From contig NC_092695.1 of the NCBI RefSeq assembly GCF_964275005.1, positions 9,258,197 to 9,322,196 of the forward strand: DNA of 64,000 bases. Direction: 5' to 3'. Source of the DNA: Diadema setosum (Eukaryota > Echinodermata > Echinoidea > Diadematoida > Diadematidae). The position numbers were made by a program, and so were the translations under genes. The notes below the pieces were generated by a model. That model searched no databases, was not told the origin of the DNA, and worked only from the letters and a program-made list of their open reading frames with translations. The first letter of the stretch is position 1, and every line of letters begins with the position of its first letter. Of this stretch, positions 35,011-46,739 are shown piece after piece.

Positions 35011-38000
35011 CACTAAAGCTGTTTTTTTTTTTTCATCTGCAAATGTTAGCAGGGGGCTTTAAAGGTCATCTTTATCATCTTGCACTTTGGGAGCCAGAAA
35101 CCCACAGCTTGCTTGAAAACAGAATTTTCCACTCAGCAACTCTCATCACTGGTTTATGTATGAACAGCCCTACACTGTAGATAAAAGGAATCATGAACAT
35201 ATATCTTGCTGCATATGTGTGGGCCGGGGGTCAAGGGGCCCATCTCATTTCTCTTGTGGACTTGAGGGAAGATAGCAGGCTACATAACAGGGATAAAGGG
35301 GGGGGGGGAGGCAGTCTGCTTGCAATACTCCAAGAAATTTCTGCTAGGTGTTAGTGGGTTTCTTGCATTGTTTTGCCTTGAGAGGCATTGTTTGGTTTGA
35401 ACTTTCTTTTTGTTGATGGTCAAGCAAAATTTATAACTTCTAGCTTTTTATTTGAGTGGCAAAAAAACTGTGGTGGACTGCTGATATAACCCCCCCCCCC
35501 CCATTCCACAGCCTACGGATAGTGCAGCAGGTTGTTACTACCTACAAGATCAACTAAAATTCACTGCACAGCAAATAAAATGAACAAGAGCTTGCCTGAT
35601 AAATGTATAGGATAGGGCCTACATACTCAATAGGCCATTCAAGCAAGTAGAAGGGATGTCTTGTTTGTTTGTTTGTTTTTTTTTTCATGTGGTAATGCCC
35701 TGATATGGTCAGTAATCACTGCCATTTTCTTTGTAACCACTGTCATACCTGAATACAAGTGACTACCTGGTACATCCACAACTGCTGCCTATATAAATGC
35801 ATAGAAAGCAGGGCACACTTGGTATTTTGGTAATACCAACTCATTGCACTGCAAATGTGCTTCTGCTTTGCACACAATAATGCTTCTCTTCTTTTGAGTC
35901 TTGCTAGGCTTTTTGTAATGCTTTTTCTCAAAATGCAGTTTCAATCAATGCTCAGTCTCAAAGCAAAAGCATGGCATCTTGAAAAACACTTTTCATTCCG
36001 CCCCGACTCTGAAAGGAACGGTATCAGTAACAGAGAGCTGCCTGCTGTATCAGTGTCTCACAGAGTGATCATTTCATTGACATGTCAACGTCAACCACAA
36101 GGTCTCAGGACACAGTAACACTCCAGGGGCATTGTGCTTGACCCAGATGCTACATTCTGGTATGCTCAGTGATTTACATAACATCTTATTTCGTCTTCTT
36201 TTTTTTAAAATTGATATAAATACAATGTTTTATATTGCAAATCAGGTGCAGAGTATTAGTAAAATATGTTCATTGATTCAGTTGGCTGTCTTACACAGCA
36301 ACATGCAACTTATTATAGGCTGCTAGAAAATGCTGCATCTACACATAGATCAACAGGGTTTGAGAGAACTGCAGCATACTTTATGTCATTATTTTTATGC
36401 AGTTTTGTTTTTAGGGTCACTATATACTGTATCTGACGAACAATAATGGTTGGCACACACTTGTACTGTAAAACGGAAGCAGCTCTCACAATTTCATGTA
36501 AAATTCTAAAGACAGTGCCCCCAGCATACAAATGAGTTCCATGTAGCCTAAATAGTATGCTACTTGCACATTGTATGTAAAAGACATGACTGTTCAATCA
36601 TAAGACTTTGTATAACAATCATATTCACAATCATATGAACTTCAGTAAAGAGCAGCCAGTGTTCTGCATCAAGTTTGAGCACATGGATCAAAACAGACTA
36701 ACAAGCCATAATATAAATCTTATCACTTTCATGATAATATTTAGTCTGTGCTCCATTTTCTAGAGGATGTTATCATTTCCTGACACAATGTTGTGGGCAC
36801 GAATGAATTCCTTGTTTGTTTGTTTGTTTGTTTGTTTGTTCTGACAAATGCTGCAAGCAATGCTGATTTGATCATTTAAGGACAGACACTAAGCCATGTA
36901 TTAAAGCAACATAGGTACTTTTGTAACTGTATAATTATTTTGAGTAGAATAAATAGAGGATTTGGGCTCTTCAAGGAATGGTATTCTCTACCTCATTAGA
37001 ATACCTGGGTAAATTTTAAACTACAATTTGTAATATTATAAATAGGTATTGGTATTATTATGAAAATGTGTAACTGTGTGGACATAATGGTGAGTTGGTA
37101 TTTTGTAAGCAGCCTAAGAAAGAGCTTCAGAATCAACTGAGATTTTCTCTTCCTGTCATGAAGGGGGGGGGGGGGTTCACTTTCTAAACATAACCATATA
37201 TAATGAACTCAGCTAATATTAAAATGGAAACATCATCATCATTTGTTTGTCTATTTGCATGGAAAGTAACAAAAGGGAACATGTCATGTGATGTTAAAGT
37301 ATTATGCTCCTAATGTGACACACTGCACATGGTATATAATTCTGAAGTGTAAGAAACATGTCCTTTCTATTAGGCATGATATTTAACATAATTTATCAAA
37401 TTTGAAAAGCCACTTCATGTTCACAGTGACATTAATTTTCACAAAAATATAATGGTTTATTGTCTCATTTTACTGTTGTGCCAACTTATTCATTTTTATC
37501 AATTTTATTTGTTGGTGTCATGGGAAAAGAAATCATGTTTATGCCCCAATTCATTATAACTTTGGGAACATAGTCAGATTGAACATGGTATCTAGAGCCC
37601 TTGAAAATCCAAGATTTTCCAATTTCACACAATTACATTGGCTTATAATTGTTTGAATGTTTTATTAGATTGAAACCGGTACTTCATTTTTTTTTCCTTC
37701 CTTGCTTTCTAGTCACAGTACTTGGTATTTGGAGCCCAAAATTATTGCTACCATTCCAATTTTCATAAATGATCAGATTGTGAATTTTGAAAGATATTCT
37801 GTTTTATTCTTTTCAACCACCAAAAACTGAAATTGGATGAATTTGATGGCCCGACTTGGCCACAAAGAAAAAAAAAGAAAGAAAAAAGAAAAGAAAAGAA
37901 AGGTTGGAGTCTAGACTTGGCATATTAAGCAGTTGATACTGCAACAACACCAATCCCCCCGAACAGTTCACATTTCTTATTCAACTTGAAAGATAAAACA

Positions 38001-38364
38001 TTATTTTTCTCAGACTTTCAGTCCCCCCCCCCCCCAAAAAAAAAGAGAAAAAAAAAGAGGAAAACCACATGCAGGTCAATAAGAGATCTGAGAGGGACCA
38101 GTCACATCATCTCATCCAATTGACCATTTCATAATCACTATTTTGTGAAATACAATCACTTACAAAATTTCATAGTTCTCTTTACATGACAAAGTATTGA
38201 ATGAAATTTTGACTGCTCTGTCTGTTTTGGTTTTCTTTCATCTGTTCAATTTACTAGAACTTGAAGGAGCTTGAGTTCTCAGTTGCTCTAGCATTTAATA
38301 TTGTATAACTGTTACAAAGAAAGACTAACTAGATGCTTCTTCTTACACTTGAACCTACTGTTTA

Positions 38365-38655
38365 TATACCATTGGGAGCAGTGATTTAAAAAATGTTAGA
38401 GATTTTACATTTGATGAATTCATATCTGTAGGTCAATTGTATCACAAAACATCCTACCACATAAAAATTTTGCAATAAAGCCTTTATAAGGAGATATCAC
38501 TGTTTTTCTCAATGGTTCTGTATATTGTTTATTCTAGAACATTACAAATTTATTGTAACTATTGTTCACATTTTGTATATAATTCAACAATACTTAACAT
38601 TGATTATACTGATTAACATTTTCACATTGTTGTTTCTATCCTTAACTCACAAGAA
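38365..38655. repeat. Dispersed repeat family D, copy 2
   Basis: Second copy of the family at 34733-35010, opening CATTGGGAGCAGTGATTTAA. Both copies are moderately diverged. Confidence 0.68.
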
Positions 38656-38991
38656 TCATTCAAGAAAATGTAAAATAACAGACATTCCCACAAACACAAA
38701 CAGGCATTAATGTCATATGACGATCACTAAGACTAGAACAAGGCTGAAGCTTTAAGGAATGATGACTACCGGTATCTGAAAGAAAGAAAGGATGACAGTT
38801 GCTCATACATGTATGATAACAAAAACTTGGTTTTTATAATTTAATTATTCGTGTGTCCAAACTAATATTAATATTACAAAATTGTAGATTGTGAGTTGAT
38901 GACATAATCTTCTCAGCAAATTCACATAGTGGTTGTGACCAAAACCCTACTCAGGTAAAAGAAAAACTAGAAATGTCGCTACAGCGACTGG

Positions 38992-39415
38992 TTATACCCC
39001 CGCCAAACAACATTTCATAAGCTTTGGTCAAAACAACATTTCATAAGCTTTGGTCAAAAAACTGAGGAAGTAGTTAAATCCGCAAGATCTTTCCTTGATC
39101 TTCTGCCATTAATATGCCGTTACCACGGCAACGTACTTTCGGGTACTGTCGAAAAATGCGTCTTGCACATCTACAACCAAAGGCACACATCTGTACCAAG
39201 TTTCATGGAAATTGGGCAAAAACTGAGGAAGTAGTTTGCAACACAAAATTTTCCATCATTTTGGCTCATAATATGTGAGCGTGTTACCATGGCAACATAC
39301 TTTTTGTAACTATCAAGAAATGTGTCATACTGACCTATATCCTAAGACAAACATTCAATATGAATTCCATGAGAATTGGAAGAACACTGATGAACTTCGT
39401 TTGGCGGGGGTATAA
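38992..39415. mobile_element. MITE with TTATACCCCCGCCAAAC ends
   Basis: The left TTATACCCCCGCCAAAC is inverted at the right end GTTTGGCGGGGGTATAA. The interior has a local tandem duplication of a 27-bp unit (CATTTCATAAGCTTTGGTCA twice) and two ACCRTGGCAAC blocks. A small GTCGCTACAGCGAC hairpin precedes the left end at 38976. Confidence 0.75.
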
Positions 39416-39904
39416 AAAAAACAAACTTCAAAATCACATTTAAATCTTTCATGTTGAAGTCCAATTTGAATGAATTTCCACAATATTTTAGTCTAATTTT
39501 ACTGTAGTTAGTAAAGTCAACATGGCCTTGGGGCAAAATTGCCCATGAAGTGTGGGTACAACAACCTTATTATGCATTTTGCACACTCAATTTCATCCAG
39601 GATTCAAAAACCTGTGTGGCTATACAAGCATGCTGCCATTTGCCTAGCCTATATGGAAATTATCATAAAGAATACAGGATGGGGCCTGGTGCCTACTTCA
39701 GAAGTACACTTTGTAATTCATACAAATCTTTCTCTGGGAACATACAAATCTTTCTCTGGGAAAATACAAAATGTAGTGTCATACCGATATGAGTCGATTG
39801 ATTAAGCCTTGGAGAAACTTGCCAAGCAATCTGGAGAACTAGAAATCTAGTTTTCTAGTGCAATAGATTCAAGAATGAAATAAAAAAAAAAAAGAGAATA
39901 AGTA

Positions 39905-40460
39905 GAGGTGACGAGTTTATACACCAAATAAAAATGAACTTGATAAGCACTCCGAGAGTGTAGACCTCTGCCAAGAAGCTACTTTCCACTGATGATCTTG
40001 CTCTTCCACAGAGATCAGTGATTTCCACCCATACCTTGCGATATGCATGCTGAAAATCACCAGATTTCCCAATATAGAAGCCTTTGTTACATCATAAATC
40101 CTCAGCTGCTCGGCGCACCTCACCCTAGCAAAAACTAGAGCGCAAACTTTAGTGCATGTATGAAAACATGAAAAGTGCACAGCTTGAACTCCCAAGTTTA
40201 TTGACCCTACCTGCCAAAATATAAAAAATCCTTCATAAAATCCATACAAATTTCCAGATCACTACCAAAATTTAATCATCTGTTCCTGCAAGTTTCATCT
40301 GGATCTGTGCACAACTTTTTGAGTTAATTTATAATACACACAGACAAATTGAACAAACAAAATAAACACTCCTAAACAGACAAACCAACAAATCAATGCC
40401 GATGAAAACATGTAAAGTCATAACCTCCTCCCTTGGCGCCAATTGGCGGAGGTAATAAGT
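39905..40460 (-). repeat. Interspersed repeat with ACCTCCGCCAA end
   Basis: On the minus strand it begins TTATTACCTCCGCCAATTGG, then GGAGGAGGTTATGACTTTAC, and ends in TTGGTGTATAAACTCGTCAC. The flanking segments ATAAGTAGAGG...GA recur at 39897 and 40455 and may be a target duplication or part of the repeat. This type of sequence is widespread in marine invertebrate genomes; class not assigned. Confidence 0.6.
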
Positions 40461-41098
40461 AGAGGATGACCAGTTTAAACATCAAATATGTAACAATGCT
40501 AGAACCCTTGAACATGCATGAGTCAGCCTGAGTCCACACTGAATAAAATGTGCTTATTGTGACACTTGGAGGTCATTGTGATTGATTACTCAAGTCTCAA
40601 AGTCACATCTTTTGACATACATGTGCAGTCTCTAACTTGTTACTTGTTAGACCCTGTTACTACTACTGTTAGTTACCATTAACCAAGTTAGACATGAAAT
40701 CTACGTTGTTAAATATGTGGTGGATAAATTTGCAGTAAAATCTCAATATCTTGTGCGTAGAACATACATAGCTTCCTGTGAAAAGCTGCAACAGGGATTA
40801 CTCCTACAACAAGGTTCAAGGCACCTGTACCACGATTTTGCTTGACGAAGGCACACCGCTCGAGATTTTACACTCTTTGCACACGGAGAGTGGTTTCTGC
40901 TCTTTATCTCAATTTGATCACAACACACTGCACTGCACTGGCCAGTAACAGGGTCAGTGCAGTGTACTGAGCTGAACCACACATCACATTGGAGCGTAAA
41001 CACGAATCTCAATCGGCACATCATAACATCTCACACGTGGGACTGCGTACAGAACAATCCGAGGGTTCACTCTGAAATTGACTTCAAACGTTTTCTTA

Positions 41099-41390
41099 CC
41101 TCTGTCTATATGAAGCTCAAGATGAGTCTCAAAAAGTGATAGATGACATAGAGACACAGGGCCAACGATAGGAAAAATGCAACCGCCGTGGAGATCTTGT
41201 AGCAGTCCATCAGCATAAATTATCCCACGCGTTGCCGCTGCACAACCGAGCGAGGGCTCCAGAGTTCGGCGAAGTTCAAGAAGGCGAGCGGGCGCACCGA
41301 CCGCGTACCGCGATGCCATGCCTCTATTATCTTCACCCGTACATAATACAGTCGTTGTACATTCTAATGAATATTTATTAGACATATTGT
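41099..41390 (-). other. Candidate 5' exon (possible NCDN leader)
   Basis: This CpG-richer segment on the minus strand ends at a strong donor, ACAGAG followed by GTAAGA (41091-41099 region). It holds an ATG with good context at about 41345 that opens a frame reading through the donor, and a separate short ORF (41106-41216). A possible acceptor just upstream of the NCDN start codon makes a spliced leader plausible; joined that way, neither frame continues into the NCDN frame. The 5' limit is a guess. No transcript evidence. Confidence 0.35.
41106..41216 (-). CDS. Candidate 36-aa transmembrane microprotein
   Basis: A complete small ORF: ATG at 41216, a second in-frame ATG at 41210, and TAG at 41106-41108, preceded in frame by a stop. 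The product starts MLMDCYKIST, followed by a strongly hydrophobic stretch of about 24 residues (AVAFFLSLALCLYVIYHFL and on) with a single Arg, and ends LSFI. Size and character recall single-pass micropeptides such as sarcolipin or sarcolamban, but I recognise no homologue. It ends a few bases before a strong splice donor. It could equally be a chance ORF in a leader exon. Both ATG contexts are weak. Confidence 0.3.
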   Translation of the reverse strand: MLMDCYKISTAVAFFLSLALCLYVIYHFLRLILSFI

Positions 41391-41664
41391 AGCCTGCAAG
41401 TTTTATTTACCTTTCCTTCATATGCCTCAATATATCCTTTATCATTTATTATTGCTGGTTTTGTAGGGAGTCTACTGTATTTTAATTTTCACTCTACTCT
41501 ATCTAATGTTATGGAATAGTTCTGTTTGGTAAAGAAGTAACAGTTCCTATATTTTTTTTTTTTTTTTTTTTAATAGCAAAACTTCATACCTTTTCTTTTT
41601 CCTATACTGCAGGCAGTAAATATCAAAACAAATAATTATGCTCCTTTTTGCATGGCCGGCGGAA

Positions 41665-41731
41665 CGGGGGGGGGGGGGGGGCGGGCGGGGGGGGGGGGGG
41701 AGGAGGGGGAGGTAGCCCCCCCCCCCCCCCA
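41665..41731. repeat. G-run followed by C-run
   Basis: Long G tracts broken by single bases, then AGGAGGGGGAGG, then a C tract. The two would pair as a hairpin. It resembles the G-run/C-run ends of other elements in the window, and the lengths may be unreliable. Confidence 0.8.
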
Positions 41732-41947
41732 GGACTCTGTGCACCATACAAAAGAATAAGGTGTCATCACTTTGGGCCCTCACTTTTTTACCTGGAAGTA
41801 CATGTACGTAAGTGGCACTAAAAAGAGATATAAGAGATCTTGAAGTGTGAGCGTTTTAAGGTTATGTTTTTGCTCTGAAGACCCCCCCCTTTTTTTTCAG
41901 CTGAAACCCGAAAGTGGAAGGAGAAAGATGAGCAGAAGACCCTTTTT

Positions 41948-41949
41948 GG

Positions 41950-41996
<47 letters not shown>

Positions 41997-41997
41997 G
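41948..41997. repeat. (GTT)n microsatellite
   Basis: Pure GTT triplets. Confidence 0.95.
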
Positions 41998-42537
41998 CTT
42001 GTTAGCTCATGAAGCCCGGAAGTGGGCCCTCACTTTTGAAAACGCTCCGCTGGTCTTGTTCTGTATGACATTACGAAATCTTTATTCTTCTATTTAAAAA
42101 AAAAAAACAACAACAACAACATATGGCCTACTAAACATCAAGTAGGCCTACGCCGTATATTTCTGAAATTTTATGCTTGGCTTTTTTTAATGTCTTCTTT
42201 CTGGTATTATCTTATACAGGCGGTATAAAATTCTTGCTTGTATACTTGTGTGTGTGTGGGGGGGGGGGGTCAATATGATCTAATCTTTTTCAATTGACAT
42301 TTAATTTCTGAATACTCCAATATCATTTTGCTGAGATGTTATCGATGGATTCACTGGTGTATATAACAGTATAATATCAATGTACTCATATAGAGAGCAC
42401 AAGCCAAGTGCCTGGATAAGATATTGCTAAAGAAGGTTGTTTTGAGTTAGAGGCATTGGTGGAGGGGCAGGGAAGGGCGGGGAAGGGCTGAAGGGGTATG
42501 GGTTAATTGGAAAGGGACCTGCTCACGTTTTTGTTGT

Positions 42538-42935
42538 TTAAGGTACTGTACTGGTTGATGTGAGGATTCAGGTGTATAACTTTGTTTGTTTTGGTGAAAT
42601 AATGAGAAACCTCTTATAGACCATGTGATTCAAGAAGGATTCAGTGTTTATTTGATCAAAATTGGCCTCAGTGAAATGGCTGAGATATCCAAAAAAAGCG
42701 ATCCTATATAATGAAATTGACGGGCCGTGCACGACTTTAATTAGGATCTCTTTGTTTTACCCTGTCTTTAGGTAAATCAGTCATTTCAAAACCGATTTTC
42801 ATCAAATAAACTTTTGATTCCCCTATGAATTGTATGCTCTTTAACATTTCATAAAGTGGTTTCTAAATATCTAGCAAAACAACGTTAACAAGCTGAATCC
42901 TCACCTCAATCAGTACTAGTCTACAGTCCCTTTAA
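42538..42935. mobile_element. TTAA-flanked MITE, family B copy 2
   Basis: TTAA at 42538-42541 and 42932-42935; inverted TACTGGTTGATGTGAGGATTC on the left and its diverged complement AATCCTCACCTCAATCAGTA on the right. Shares ATTTTCATCAAATAAACTTT and TTGTATGCTCTTT with copies at 12116 and 59934. Confidence 0.75.
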
Positions 42936-43174
42936 TGGGTAAGCTACTCAGTTTTGTCGTAGATTCCACGCTAGACACAAATTGATTGTAAGGAGATTAT
43001 TAAAAAAAAAAAAAAGACTTTATGTTTCAAAGTGAGAAAAAAAATCCGTAATGGCTTCTGGTTAAATATTATTTTCGTTAAATGTTAAAGGTTTAAGAAA
43101 AAAGGTTAAAAGAAAAATATAATGGTGTAGAAATCAAAGAGGGGATGCAATTTCGAAGGTTCGCTATATAGAAC

Positions 43175-43470
43175 GCACCTTCTTTTCATTTTTGGATTAA
43201 CGAATCTTCGGAGTAACGAACCTTATTTCAGCCTCAACTAACGTTTAATCTTCATAATAACGACCCTTATTTCATTTTCGTCGATTAACGAACCTCCGGA
43301 ATAACGATCGAACCTTATTTCACTTGCGGATCAACAAAATGTCCCGACTAACGAACCCTATATTTCATTATCGAATTAATTATCATCCAGATATTTCGAA
43401 TTTGTGTTTTGCGGAATAATAAACCTTCGGAATAACTAACCCTATTTCATTAATTATTTTATCAATTAAA
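43175..43470. repeat. Decayed tandem repeat (CGAACCTTATTTCA units)
   Basis: About six imperfect repeats of a unit of roughly 45-55 bp built on 'GGAATAACGAACCTTATTTCA'-type sequence with 'CGATTAACGAAC' spacers. It merges into the AT-rich LINE remnant downstream. Confidence 0.72.
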
Positions 43471-43479
43471 GGAACATCA

Positions 43480-44420
43480 TATATCCGAATAAAAGAGGTG
43501 CTAGTATAAATATCATACACTATACAACCAATTATTATAGGATAGTATTCATTAAAGATAAGAATATTAAAGAGGCTGTAAGATTGATTAAAGATAAGTT
43601 TCTTAATTCTGTTAATAGAAAAAAATAATAAGGGTTATCTGGTTGCAGCTGACTTTTAAAAGGCATATGACTCTAAAAATAATGAATTTTTATAAAAAGT
43701 AATAATACATATATATATTTTGGCTTTGGAATATCATCTAATCTATAGGTTCTATATATATTATAAGCAGTTGCATCATAAATGGGGTCGACTGACAGAG
43801 TATTTTGATATCTTTAGAGAGGAGAAGGCATAGGAGATACTTTGTCACCACATTCATTTCTATTATCGTTATAGAAAATGCAGTTATTCAAGTCTTCATT
43901 TTTATGGGGTATAGGAAGTAGGAGAGGTATATTGCATTTGGCATGATTCTTTTTCTTAAAGAATGTGAATTCTATAAATGGGTTATGTATTTTCGACGGA
44001 GATTAAAAGTGAAAGGACTCGGAATCAACAAAGGGAATACAAGAAAAAGTGTTTGATTGGATAAAAAAAAAATAATTATGGAGTATACTATAAGGGTCTA
44101 TTCTCAGTTTGAAATTTAGTATACGTGAAATAAGTATTGTGGGAATTCATTTTGCATTGGACATGTTGGACGTTAAGCTAAGAAAAAGATGAATTACACA
44201 AAGAAATATTATGGTGATTTCAAAAATAAAACTTTTTGAATGGTGGAATCATAAAGGAGTTTAACTTTACTGGGTAAAATTCACTTGTTGAAAACGCATG
44301 CTTCATCAAAATATAATTATATTTCATCTCTTAGATCCAAAGTAGGTATAGCGTCGGAGGTGAAAATGTTTATATTTAGTTTTTAATGAAATGGGCAGCA
44401 TAAAATTCAAAATAACATAA
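43480..44420 (+). pseudogene. Decayed LINE reverse transcriptase
   Basis: Frames broken by stops and shifts still spell the landmarks of a non-LTR reverse transcriptase in the right order and spacing: AADF-stop-KAYDS (43645-43674, motif A), IINGVD then RGEGIGDTLSPHSFLLSL (43776-43874, the RGxRQGDPLSP block), A-stop-FFFLKN (about 43944, decayed ADDT motif C region), GLGIN (44016-44030, the SGLKIN block), SVLGIHFALD (about 44105-44165) and a KTHASSKYNYISSL segment (about 44290-44333, the GK..viKTLxxSKL block). No intact ORF remains and AT content is high, as expected for old methylated repeats. The clade is not determined. Confidence 0.75.
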
Positions 44421-45186
44421 TATTTCAAGATTAAAAAGTTGGGGGAACGAGAAAAGTAATTCTATATTATATATACATCTTATATAAAGCTAAATCAATA
44501 AGTTGGTTGAGGCGTTTGTTGCACGCTTCAGAGACATAGGTTGGTAGGGTGAATAAGATTTTTTATTATTGTTGCGCATCTGCGGGGGAAGATTCATTAT
44601 TTTGAACCATTATATGAAATTTCTAACATGAAGTTGAATACGGAATTCACAATTCTATTTGGAATTTTCGCAAATATGGGAAGGTAGAGAATGTAGAAAT
44701 GTACAGGGGACATAATGTCAAGTTCAGGTTCAAATTTATTTCGTTTTTCCACAATAAAATAATATACAAACGTAAATCTCATTTTCTTCAGTGACAGAAA
44801 TAATGAATATAAATTTGTACAGAGAAAACAATAATAGAAAACTTACGGTAACCATTATATTGCAATAAATTGATTGAAAACAGCAACAAAGCAGCATAAA
44901 AAATTTGGTAGCCCACTGAGAGAGAGACGGACAAACATACAATACAACAACAAACAAACATACACTAATGTCTGATTCACTTATCGTTGATTTTGTTGTT
45001 ATTTTTGTAGCTGTTTAGTTGTGAATATTCGAATTGAAATAAAGGCTAAGTATAATTTCATCATGTATATTGGATTAAAAAAAAATATAGAAAAATATGC
45101 TATATACGCATATGTACATAATGCTGCGACAACATAGACACAGATTGTAATATGATACTCTCTACTCATAAGGGGGCGCTCTTTTC

Positions 45187-45210
45187 CGGCCAGAGGTAAG
45201 GCTCTGGCCG
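45187..45210. promoter_or_regulatory. CGGCCAGAG hairpin upstream of the mosaic gene
   Basis: CGGCCAGAG (45187-45195) and CTCTGGCCG (45202-45210) are perfect 9-bp inverted arms with a 6-bp loop, about 155 bp before the start codon. It might lie in the 5' UTR or the promoter; function unknown. Confidence 0.4.
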
Positions 45211-45219
45211 CTAACGATA

Positions 45220-45227
45220 TGACGTCA
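45220..45227. promoter_or_regulatory. CRE-like palindrome TGACGTCA
   Basis: A perfect consensus cAMP-response element (CREB/ATF binding site) 138 bp upstream of the start codon of the plus-strand gene. A perfect 8-mer near a likely promoter is suggestive only. Confidence 0.4.
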
Positions 45228-45364
45228 GACTTTATTGTACAACTTTGCTGTACATCTGTCTGTGTTTAAAGTGGCAATCAATAATCATCTATTTACGAGA
45301 AGTACGAACAAAGAATCGAAGACGTAGCTTAACGTGTTGCCAGCCTTTTATACACGCGAGCAAG

Positions 45365-45775
45365 ATGGCGACCAAGAAACAAGGAAAAGTTCGGGCGCCA
45401 CGGAGCAGTGATAATAAGTCAGCTCAAAGAGGTGACTTTATCACCAACTGCGCCTTTTGCATCCCCATGGTGATTTCTCTTGTCATCTTTGCTGCGTCCG
45501 TGGTCAACGGCGACTTCAGCCGCGGTCCTACCAGACGATCCGCTTTCATGGAGCTCGCTAGGTTCGAAGACTGCGGCATCGCTGGTACGCCCATCGCCGA
45601 GTTCGTGGAGTCGACTCGCCTTGCTTGCGGGATGCGCTGTCTGGAAAATCCGAATTGCAATTCGTACGAGTTCAATGAGGTTAACACAACATGCAATCTG
45701 CATAATGTGTCTGCTTTGCTCAATCTAGAAACGAAATATGGATACACTTATGCAGATGGAGTTAACCCAAACGTG
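45365..45775 (+). CDS. Mosaic gene exon 1: anchor and PAN/apple domain
   Basis: Residues 1-137. Twenty-nine hydrophilic, basic residues precede CAFCIPMVISLVIFAASVV. The PAN-like part reads FEDCGI...CGMRCLENPNCNSYEF...C.LHN. Donor GTG|gtaaga, phase 0. Confidence 0.9.
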
Positions 45776-46699
45776 GTAAGATATTTAGCCGAACAGTAAA
45801 ACTTTATTTCTCAATATGACGATAACTTTGTATGCGGACATTATAATGTCACTATCCCCCAAATTGGTTCTTGAAAGAAAATCAAAATGTAGGTTCATAA
45901 CTCATGTTTGATTAATTCTAGCATGTATTTAATTCAAGAAAATGTGTTTCATGTTTAGAGTATTTAGTAAGCGATGGCTAATCTTACAAAGGTTAAGGAA
46001 AGGGAGATGTTAAAAGTAGGGGAAAGGGAGGGGAGTCTATGGGTGCCAGGGGAAATCGATTTCGACGCATTTAGAACCGAATCTTGTCATTGTTTCCGAC
46101 GATCGATATCTCTGCTTCTATTGATTTTCGCTGTCTTCACAGAGTAAAGAATCGATTAAAGCGAAACACGTAGAGTCCCATATAAGTGAAAGGGGATCTT
46201 TGATACAAGACTAAAACTTAACCATAGCATTGCTGATATCTCCTGAGTTTAATATTTACACCTGAAAAAAAAAAGTAAGAGTTTTTCCAAAGCAGCGATA
46301 TCATTTTGAACAAAGCTTTAAAATTATGGAGTGGCATAACTTAATGCTTCATTGACACATGAGAGTGCCGCCTGTAAAGAAAAAAAAAAGAAGAAGAAAC
46401 TTATTTCCATTATCGCTACAAGGAGCGATGCAGGTTATCATGTGACATAATGATATATCTTTAATTTTCTAACTTAGCTACACAGTTAAATATCATATCT
46501 CAATTATTGGGTGGATCGTTTACAATACCAAAACATGGACCAGTTGGCATTCATTTAAAATAATGACCCTTGATGTGTGTGTCTAGTTTTACCCATGATC
46601 ATCAGAATTCCGTGTTTGAAATAAAAACTCTTTCCAGTGATAAAAGCTGCACTGATGAAGACTTGAGACTTACAGGCATATCTTTTTTTAATATCGTTA

Positions 46700-46739
<40 letters not shown>

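Larger units (their letters stand above)
32403..41098. other. Gene-free stretch between NCDN start and candidate upstream exon
   Basis: No exon or protein family was recognised in either strand. The stretch holds the repeats listed separately (32430, 34076, 34733, 38365, 38992, 39905) and several homopolymer runs. If 41099-41390 is the first NCDN exon, all of this is one intron of roughly 10 kb. Confidence 0.5.
41391..45219. other. Intergenic stretch between the divergent genes
   Basis: It contains homopolymer G/C runs, a GTT microsatellite, a MITE, a decayed tandem repeat and a decayed LINE, listed separately. From about 43400 to 45100 it is markedly AT-rich. No intact gene was recognised. 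Confidence 0.6.

Noticed and set aside
40743..41024. 93-codon minus-strand cysteine-rich ORF
   Set aside because: The cysteines follow no known module spacing and no adjoining splice-compatible exon was found. It may be part of unannotated intron or intergenic DNA.
45245..45364. Longer N-terminus for the mosaic protein
   Set aside because: The frame is open upstream but contains no ATG before 45365; the apparent start at 45245 is a TTG codon.
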